A stretch of 64,000 nt of DNA, taken from the NCBI GenBank assembly GCA_019722365.1, contig JADFUC010002288.1, forward strand, positions 28,208 through 92,207. The letters are read 5' to 3'. The stretch comes from Lithospermum erythrorhizon (Eukaryota; Streptophyta; Magnoliopsida; Boraginales; Boraginaceae). The notes under the pieces are model-generated. The model did not search any database. It was not told the origin of the DNA and was given only the letters and a program-made list of their open reading frames with translations. The position numbers were made by a program, and so were the translations under genes. Below, one piece after another: positions 56,143 through 64,000 of this stretch. Every line of letters starts with the position of its first letter. Position 1 is the stretch's first letter.

Positions 56143-56436
56143 CTTTTCTTTTGATTTTGTCATCTAATTCCTCATATGTTCTAAGAGACTCGAATATAGA
56201 TTCAACCCTTCCTCGCGCGATTGCATTACTATCAAGTAAAAGCAAGAATTGGAATTCAAAGGAGATCTCGTGAAAGAACTTGTTGGTGATTTTATTCCAC
56301 TGCACTATAAGTGTTCTTACTTTTAATTATATATATTTTGTAATATATAATTTAGTTCTCGATTTTATAATTTAAAGTATTCCCTCATATATGTGTTTAT
56401 TTTAATTTTTTTCAAGTTATTCATATAATATTCCTT
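56138..56436 (+). mobile_element. Right half of the split LTR
   Basis: Continues 46834-47384. The flanks share composition and phrases (AAAGCAAGAATTGGAATT here, AAGAGCAAGAATTGATATT before the insertion). It ends just before a primer-binding site at 56440, which shows that this is a 5' LTR. Confidence 0.65.
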
Positions 56437-56439
56437 TAG

Positions 56440-56452
56440 TGGTATCATGAGC
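56440..56452 (+). promoter_or_regulatory. Primer-binding site of the interrupted element
   Basis: TGGTATCATGAGC is one base off the standard initiator-methionine site TGGTATCA-GAGC and lies directly after the LTR end. Confidence 0.75.
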
Positions 56453-59400
56453 TTGCTTTAAGTTTATGTATTTTGACTAAATTATTATGTTAAACATGCA
56501 TTGTTTAATTGTTCATGAACAATCAGAATATTTAATGTGTTGAATCTGTAATTTCGGCCCTATGTATTTTGATATATATAAATATTTATTTTTATGTTAA
56601 AGTCATTGTTCATGTGTTCATGATAATGTTTTGAGATTAGTATAATTTTTTCATGATTAAAAAAGGGGTTTGATTTGTTTTATTGAATATGAAAACAATT
56701 TTTATGTTTAAAAGTCTTAAACATTAATTTTTTTGAAAATACTATTTTATTCTTGACGTTCTTGATATTAGAAGCACCCATAAATTTTTTCATAAATTTT
56801 AGAATTGTTTAAGTGTACGAAAATAATTTTGGAAGTTTATTAAATTAATTAATTGAAAATTGCATAAATACTTTTTGGTAAAATAGTTTAACGTGATTCC
56901 AATCGTATTAATTCATAAATATTTTGGAGTTACTGTATAACTTTTTTTTAGAATATTTTGAATTGTTTAAGGCCTTCAAAATGATTTTTGAATTTTTTTT
57001 TTTTGAATTAAAAACATGAAAATACCATAAAACTGGACGACCACCTTGGGCGGCCGTGGAGGGCGCGTCCGGTGGCCTTTTGGGACGGTCCAAAGACCAC
57101 CGGACACGTCATGACCTCCTCTAGCCGTGGTGGAAATTGGTGGTTCGCTTTTGTTTCAGTTTAATTGTGGCTAAGGTTTTGCCAAAGCTCAATTCGATTT
57201 AAATTTCTATTTTGGAAATGTAAAATTATGGTAATTGTATAATTCGGTTTTTATGACTAAATATCACCTATTAAAATTATGGTAATGAATTTTCATGATT
57301 TGGGAGATATTTAATTGATTTAAACTTTCCCCTTTTGAATATTACCTTTAAATATTTATTTATTTAAGGTAGTTAAACATAGTAACATTTTATCTAGAAA
57401 ATAAATGTGTTTAATATAATTAATTAAAAGTAATCATATTAGTATACATAATTATTTTAATAATTATGAAAAACACATACAAATATAATATTAATATGTT
57501 TGATGAATTACTTCAAAGCAATTATGTTAGCGTAGAGAAGTTATCAGAATAATTGTTAAACACATAACAAATATATTTAATATTAATGTGTCTATATAAT
57601 CACTTGGAAGTAATTGTAATACTGTAAATAATTATTTGACACATGACAAATATATTTCATTCATCTACGTGATAGATAATATTAAATTACTACATGTATT
57701 ATCATAGTGATCATGATTATTTATCTTCTATTTTTATTTAATATATATGTAATAATCCATGCTATGTGATTTAACTTTTTGCATATATATATATATTGTA
57801 ATGGGAATGGAAAGGGAATATATCGATATGACATAGTTTTATATTTTATTTAACATGTATACGAACTGCTAGTTCGTCAGAAATCTAATTAACCGAGTCA
57901 CATATTTATTTATTTTATTTTACCCACAAGTCATGTGTCGCTTTAGTTGGGTTAGTAAATAAATGTAATCAGTTGTGGAGCCATTGAAGATGGCGCCACT
58001 GTGATGACATTTGGCTAACTGTAAGCTTTCCAAAGTCAAGAATACAAGATAGAATTTTGCAAAAATGTCAAATAGCCTTTTGTTTTAGGATCATATCATA
58101 TATCTCATGAATGTGTATTATTTGTTTTATTTTCATGATGTGCATATTACTTGAGTATGTGCTATATAACATGCTAAACAAATATCAAATAATATTAATC
58201 TCACCAATTAAAATTTAAGCAAAGCATCGTCAATTTGTGTTCTCCTGAACTTATCATGGCTACTTTGCACTCCCTCGTGGCCGACGGGTGTACTAGTGTC
58301 ATGATATGTATGACAATGGATCATGTTGAAGTGATTTCCACTAACGCCAGGCTTTCGATGATAATTCCAAATGCTTAACCGCTGATTTTCACTTCAATCG
58401 CCAGGCTCGGTAATACACTGTCCGGTAGCACCCTGTTAGGAGTGTTAGTGACCCAAGAGTTGTGTCGTGGTAGACAATTGGTTAGTTAACCTACTGTTAT
58501 GATGGGATTCAAAATGTTGCAGTGTTGCCGTTTGGATTCCAACCACAATGGATCTTGGATACCTTGTACATTTTGTGAGATTTGAAGTACGAGTATAATA
58601 TTTATAATTTATTTGTAATATGTTAGAATGTTTCTTGAACTGCGCTATCTATGATTGCATATTTCCTTTTATGATTGGCACACTAAATTTACCTATTTTA
58701 TTCACCGTTAATTGAGAAAATTAAAACATAACTTTATTATGTGAAATAAAATAGGTTAAGGAGAAATTCATAAACCTGTGGTAATATAGTGTTGTAATCT
58801 TGTCGTTTTCCTTTTATAAGACATTGAAAATGGTTGTATGCTAATAAAAAGACAAACATTGAATACATGATCATTTTAGACTTGACTTAATCATTGTTGA
58901 CACGTTACACCGACCTAGGTTCAAGTTGCTGACCATCATGTGATATGATTGAGAGATCATTGAATTTTGATCTTAATCGAAGGTGATGATGCCACGAAGA
59001 CTAATATGTTATATTTTCTTTTAGCCACCATATAAGTATTAAATAATTGATGAATCTCTTTTATAACTAAAATAAGAATGTTGTTGGATGATCTTGAATG
59101 TTGTGTATACATGTTCAAGACATGTCGTGGTATTTAGTTTCTGACAAGGTAGACTTTGTTAAATGAATTGAGTGAAGCGTAAACATGGTTTGTATAACAA
59201 GATTACTTGATATTGTATATAGTTGCGGCGCCAACTGTAAGTTGAGTGCATAGGATATAGTTTGAAGTTAATGATTAAGTTACCGTCATTTCAGAAAAAT
59301 TGGGCTTACGAAGGAAGGATATTTAATAACACACGAGAAATAGAAAGAAGTTTGATGAAACCTCGTATCTGAAATAGTTACTACTCGAAAATTATAATAT

Positions 59401-59749
59401 AGGTATGGCTTAAGCTTGTCGATTATCTTGAACTTCTTTGTTTTGACTCGCGTGGTTTGATCATGATTCTGAAGCCAAGTACTTAGTGTGCTTCCGGAAT
59501 CTGGCGAGAAAAGAAAGATAATTAGGCTCTTATGTAATGATAGGTGACTACATTATAAGAAACAGCGATTTAAATCATCCGTGAATGGTTGAAACTTCAA
59601 GCATTTTCCTTTTAGAGAACTTATATTTTTTGAAAGATATGATATTTTGAATATGAACATTTAGTGATACTTGTGGCAAATGACTTTATGAGACTTGAGT
59701 TGATCTTGAGATGGGCGACTTCAAGCTCTGCTAGACTTAGTGGGAGGTT
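56453..59749 (+). mobile_element. Internal region of a non-coding LTR element (LARD-like)
   Basis: About 3.3 kb with no open frame longer than about 60 codons and no recognisable gag or pol motif. Most is AT-rich; a GC-rich island covers 57035-57125 (GGGCGGCCGTGGAGG, CCACCGGACACG). The end, ACTTAGTGGGAGGTT (59735-59749), looks like a polypurine tract of copia type, yet what follows is a gypsy LTR, so its own 3' LTR is missing or displaced. A large retrotransposon derivative without coding capacity is the simplest reading; an old internally scrambled copia element is the alternative. Confidence 0.5.
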
Positions 59750-61819
59750 TGTAATAACCAGCTGGATTGAAAAAAAATTAAAATTAAAATTTTTTTCGGT
59801 CGGTGAATTGGGACCGGTGATAGTATAAATAAATTTCGATAATAATATTATTTTGTGATTATTGAGCCGTATTACGTTTATAATTTAGTAGTAATAGCAG
59901 GGGATGGTCGGTTAGATCGTTAGAATGGATTCGATAACTCGGATTTCGAGACGCAGAACTCGCGTGCGGTTTTTCTTGACTTAAGGGGCTAAGTTATCGC
60001 CGTCGCATCAAGCGAAAACAAAAAAAATATCTTCTGATGCTGCTTTAGCAGCGAGTTCATCTTGGAGCAAAGAAAGATTTTTTCTTCCGTTTATTCAACA
60101 TGTGGCGTAAAGATCCTCGAGTCGATTATTAAGGATTCCCAGCGTCTTCACTAGATTTTGAGGCCTTGGCGGGAGAACACGTTCATTATCGCGTTCTTCG
60201 TGAGGACTTTTTTGTGATAACTAGTAGGGTGAGTACTTATCTACTACGTCTTACTACTTTAAATTGTGAAAATATTTATTGTAGTGCAGATTATGTGAGA
60301 ATGATGTACGTGTCATTTGTGTTATGATTACGTGAGAATAATACACATGTAATTGTGGTATGATTATGTGTGATTCATTTGTGTGAGGCATGATATGATT
60401 ATGTGATTATATTCTGTGGCGTTGAAGATTGCTTGAGGTAAGTAATAGCTTGAACTCCTGACTTATACTTCGATTTACGGCCTTGTCGTGACATGAATTC
60501 TGTGACCTTGTCGGCGATTGTGTTTATTTCTGATTGTGAGATATTTTAGCGTGATGCTTGAGACCTTGTTTGGGACTAGAGTGAATGGTTATTGAGAGGT
60601 GATGGTTAGAGTTATGTATGTCTTGGGGTGACTTGAGTAGTAGGATATGACCACAGAATTGGGATGGTTATGGGTTAGGTGGCTCTTTTTAGAGCATTAT
60701 TTATCGACTTTATAAAAGTTGGTATAGGCGTTGATATTATCGAGAGAACTAGCGTCGGTATAAGAGCATTGTGTATCGAACTTTTATACGTCGGTATAAG
60801 GCGTTATTATTATCGACTTTATCGTCGGTATAAGGCGTTGACCATCGCTTTATACGTCGGTATAAGAGCGTTGTTTTATCAAACCTCGATCGGTATAAGG
60901 CGTTGTTTATCTTGACTTTATCACGTCGGTATAAGGCGTTGTTTATCGAGCTTTTATACTTCGGTATAGGCGTTGGTTATCGAACATACTTCGGTATAGG
61001 CGTTGTAGATCCGACGGGTTGAGGCATGTGCATCGGGGATTAGAATCCGGATGGAATCTAGTTGATGAGTGATTGATGACTGAGCCATAATTTTGTTGGG
61101 TCTCATTGGTATTCGGCGTATGGTTTGGGTGTGATTTTTATTCGGTGAGTTGTATTCGTGTGAGACCACATATTACATGTTATGTAGTATGATGTATGAG
61201 AATTTTTCTTTTTGTAAGTATAAATATAACAAGTGGTCAGAGTTATATATCTATATATATAGGTAATATTTGACTCATGTTAATTTGTTGTGTAGGTAGG
61301 CGTATGGTTTAAGTTTACTTGTTAAGTTTTACTAAAACTTCGCGAACTACGCCTCTTTTAGTTTTTGGGCGACATTTCGTTTGTGCCGGGTTGACCAGGC
61401 GGCTAGTTGAGCCGAGGCGTTGGAGAGTTACAGTGGCTAGGTGAGCATCGGGTGGTAGAGGATCCTCGCGATCACGGTCGATGTGTTGTCGAATGTTTTT
61501 GATTGTTGTACTTTATTTTCAAACTTTGTAGCAGCAGGTTGTCATTTTGTATTTTTGAGTGCGATCTTTTCTGCTTTGTAGCACTTGCCGGCGTTACTAT
61601 TTATTTGGGATATGTTGTATATATGGATTTGGTTGGTTAGATATCACTGATGGATTGTAAATTTTTAATGCGTGATTATTTTGGAAATATTATATGTAAC
61701 TTGATTTTTTGAGAGGAAGCTTAGTAGTTTTAAAAACTGAGTCGTCCATGAGTTTGTGATTACGGTGTTAGGATTATAATGACTACTCGGGCGTAGAGCT
61801 GGGGAGGCGGAGTGGTCTA
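59750..61819 (+). mobile_element. 5' LTR of a second gypsy element of the same family
   Basis: It starts TGTAATAACCAGCTGG and is homologous to 47385-50024: ATAATATTATTTTGTGATTA, TATAATTTAGTAGTAATA, ATGTAATTGTGGTATGATTA, GCGACATTTCGTTTGTGCC and GATGTGTTGTCRA. It is shorter (about 2070 bp), with parts of the first half missing. It ends just before the primer-binding site. Confidence 0.85.
60690..61015. repeat. Hairpin-forming minisatellite, diverged sequence
   Basis: About eight units of 33-39 bp of the type GGTATAAGGCGTTGTTTATCG followed by a TTTATAC arm. Adjacent arms pair as TTTATACGTCGGTATAAG (for example 60853-60870). The loop and linker differ from those of the other two LTRs, but the TTATAC/GTATAA stem is kept. 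Confidence 0.8.
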
Positions 61820-61823
61820 ATTT

Positions 61824-61839
61824 TGGTATCGAGCTTAGG
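61824..61839 (+). promoter_or_regulatory. Primer-binding site of second gypsy element
   Basis: TGGTATCGAGCTTAGG, an initiator-methionine site with one base missing, follows the LTR end by four bases. Confidence 0.85.
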
Positions 61840-61959
61840 TTTGAATTACTTGGTTATACATTGTGGTTGCAATAATGTTGATTTGTTTTAAATTTAGTCT
61901 TTGGTGGTGTCTTTTTGCTTAAAAAGTCACGGAGTCTTTTCCTTTTGTTGCGTAAACTG

Positions 61960-63190
61960 TTGAGGATGCCGCTGAGTTCGTGGTAGAGAGTAGAAGCGAG
62001 AGGTTATAGGGTAGGCCCAGGAGGAGGCCGAGTTGGTAGGAGGTGTTCTTTGTTGATGAGTGCAGGCGTGGACCCGGCGAGTCGGGAGGTGCATTGCTTC
62101 GAGGCGGGTTGAAGGTAGACCTCGTAGGGAGAGTGTGAATGCTCGGTGGCCGGCTTGGTCAATTCCAGGCCAGTTGTTTGACGGTTTACGAGTGAGATCC
62201 TCCGAAGTTTTCGGGGAGGTTCGCGAGCTTGACTATTGAGTTCATCCGGGATATGAAGACCATTTTTGAGCTTCATGGGGATTGTGGGTGAGATGAGAGT
62301 GAAGTTTGTGACTTACTCGACTTCACGAGGTGCCGCGGCGGGTGGGGAGAACAGGCGCGTCTCTGGGAGGCGGTTTGTTGAGCTCTTCCGGGAGGTGCGT
62401 CTTAAGAGACCCACATGGCGGCTTTGGATAGGGCGATTTCAGCGGCTTCAGGGGGACAAAGATGCGGTGAGGAATCTGGCTTGATTCATCGGATGTGCCA
62501 TTCTTTCACGATGTCTATCCGGTAGAGGCAAAGAAGATCCGAAGTTGAGGATGGTTTGAGGTGGGAGTCGTCTGGATATATGAATGACTTTCACGTTCCA
62601 TCTTTGTGAGAATGCGGCCTTGAAGATGAAATAGAGTTAGGCGAGCTAGGCGAGTGGATCGAAGAGAATCGACACCGAGACTTTTCAGTACCGATAGGCC
62701 TACCAGTTCTAGAGTTCAGAGGAGGACGGACCGGCAGTCGTGCAGACGGAAGTTACTTTTAGTGCGCGGCGGTTCGCCCAAGCTATTCTGACTCATACGC
62801 ACGGTGGGTACCTGCGAGATCCAGTGAGTTTCAGAGTGGGCTTTCGGGGGTTCAGAGAGATATCAGCCTTGTTTCGATGTGGCAGTTTGGAGCACCTGAC
62901 GGGATGCCGGGAGAGGGTGATATTATGTTAGCGCGGGCCGACGAGGCACCTCGCGAGATTGCCCGTTTTTCGAGGGATGGAGAATCTTGGAACTTTTACA
63001 CAGTTGACTTCTTAGAAAGCGGTTATCGAAGACAGTGGACTTATTGGAAGCCGTGGGAGCCGAGGGGCCGGAGTTGGGCTACCGAGGAGGCGTGGCGGTA
63101 CCCGGCCGAGGTGGGGCCGGACGGGACCGGATTAAGTGACAGCCCAGGGAGGTGCATGACCCTCGAGTTAAAGCAGTGCTTTCATGCTTG
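61960..63190 (+). pseudogene. Degenerate gag of second gypsy element
   Basis: Homologous to 50160-51300, starting with GTTGAGGATGCCGCTGAGTT (ATGCC as in the other copy) and sharing AGGAGGCCGAG, GAAGTTTGT, GACTTCACGAGG and TTGTTGAGCTCTTCC. Open pieces at 62266-62484, 62740-62931 and 62877-63191 are arginine-rich but in different frames. No protease or reverse transcriptase follows; similarity fades near 63000. Confidence 0.6.
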
Positions 63191-63475
63191 ATTATGTGGG
63201 TGAAATACTTTTTTTATAAGTGCTACACTTTTCAATTAATTTCGGAGTTTTGTCGACATTCTATAAACATGTAGAGAGTCTTTGCTTTATTCCACTTTTT
63301 ATTACGTTTTCAGGTTGGGAGGTCAATTGAGGTGAGACATTTTATATATATAGGAGTAGCCTTTGAATGTGAGCGACCCGTTTGTTGGAGAAATGAGCTA
63401 CACTTAGTTTGGTGATAGGTTTTGATCCTTATATTGGTATGGATTAGTTGGGAAAAACATCACACTAGGATTGAT
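63191..63475. other. Short unassigned stretch before a new LTR
   Basis: AT-rich and non-coding, without similarity that I recognise to the neighbouring elements. Confidence 0.4.
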
Positions 63476-64000
63476 TGTGATAACCCGTTTCGTATGAGTA
63501 TTATTGTAATATTATTTTGGGGTTTAAGAAATTTGAACTGTTAGAGTGGTGTTGTTAAACCCCGAGACTAGAAACTAAGCAGAAGGCAGAGAGCGAGAGA
63601 AAGTGAGAGAGTCTTGAGATATTTTAGCTGGCGGACCAGGACAACTTTTATACTTATCCTTAAGCTTGAAGTCATCACAATAATCAAATGTATCTTCTTT
63701 CTTCCTCCATCTTAATGGCGAAATTCCCCTTAAGTTTCCACTTAAAGAATTTTTCTTCCATTTTAACTGCATTTGCGAGCTTTTGGTGCAAAATTTTATG
63801 ATTCGAGTCATTCTCTACGTTTTGAGGTAAACAAGTTCGAGATCTTTGGAGTATTTCTTGAGTTTAGGGGATATTGACTTTTAGGAAGTTGAGTTGACTT
63901 GGAGTTTTGATGTTTATTTATGTTATAGAATTGCCATTTTAAGCAGATTATCGTATAAGAGTTGATAATTATCGATTTGTAAGGGCAATACGTAACTAGG
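63476..64000 (+). mobile_element. Start of an LTR of a different gypsy subfamily
   Basis: TGTGATAACCCGTTTCG opens the LTR. The plan resembles the other gypsy LTRs here: a CTTCCTCCATCTTAATGGCG leader-like block (63703-63722), then TTTTGAGGTAAACAAG at about 63819-63834 (the GAGGTAAG position), then TTGACTTTTAGG and AGTTGACTTGG. The actual sequence differs strongly from 47385 and 59750, so I treat it as another subfamily. It runs off the window. Confidence 0.65.

Noticed and set aside
60679..60915. Open frame of 78 codons with a repeated Y/G/I/R pattern
   Set aside because: It is a translation of the LTR minisatellite; not a protein repeat gene.

Overview
The window looks like nuclear DNA of a eudicot-type flowering plant. 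It has spliced plant gene fragments with GT-AG introns (an SnRK2 protein kinase, an NDL/NDRG-family protein and a methylesterase), a Stowaway-type MITE, and a majority of LTR-retrotransposon sequence of the plant Tat-type and Tekay-like Ty3/gypsy and Ty1/copia lineages. I see no rRNA, tRNA, CRISPR or bacterial operon structure. Almost every retrotransposon reading frame is broken. Lineage names rest on recognised motifs and layout, because no search could be run.

Layout. 1-11361: a Tat-like Ty3/gypsy element with gag, protease and integrase-tail remnants but no reverse transcriptase; its 5' LTR is split by a minus-strand solo LTR (251-2628). 11362-12590: AT-rich spacer. 12600-16701: a second, internally deleted Tat element ending in a well-defined LTR (15252-16701). 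16702-20700: the most gene-like part, with a compact two-exon gene (17347-17755) that has its own TATA box and polyadenylation signal, followed by a Stowaway MITE. 20711-23100: a minus-strand mosaic of an NDL gene 3' end and the first half of an SnRK2 kinase gene, next to a minisatellite. 23130-24640: degenerate higher-order repeats. 24655-31030 and about 32640-38698: two related Tat copies, called A and B here. A has lost its integrase, while B keeps reverse transcriptase, RNase H and integrase remnants but has no gag. An inverted-repeat element resembling a Mutator-like transposon lies between them.

38699-46650 is a patchwork: a minus-strand copia gag plus LTR, another LTR-like piece, a plus-strand copia gag fragment, a LINE-like ORF1 with a CCHC knuckle, a tandem duplication, a Tourist-like MITE, and the last exon of a methylesterase pseudogene. 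46834-59749 is a large LTR element with almost no coding capacity. Its 5' LTR was split by a complete 8.75-kb Ty3/gypsy element (47385-56137) flanked by the 5-bp duplication ATATT. 59750-63475 is a further element of that gypsy family (LTR, primer-binding site, gag). A different LTR begins at 63476 and runs off the window.

The only locus with the look of an intact host gene is 17347-17755. The most unusual features are the SnRK2-NDL mosaic and the hairpin-forming minisatellites inside the gypsy LTRs, where base-pairing potential persists although the repeat sequence has changed. The density of single-base indels in the repeats, compared with the clean splice sites in the low-copy stretch, raises the question of whether part of the decay is an assembly artefact.
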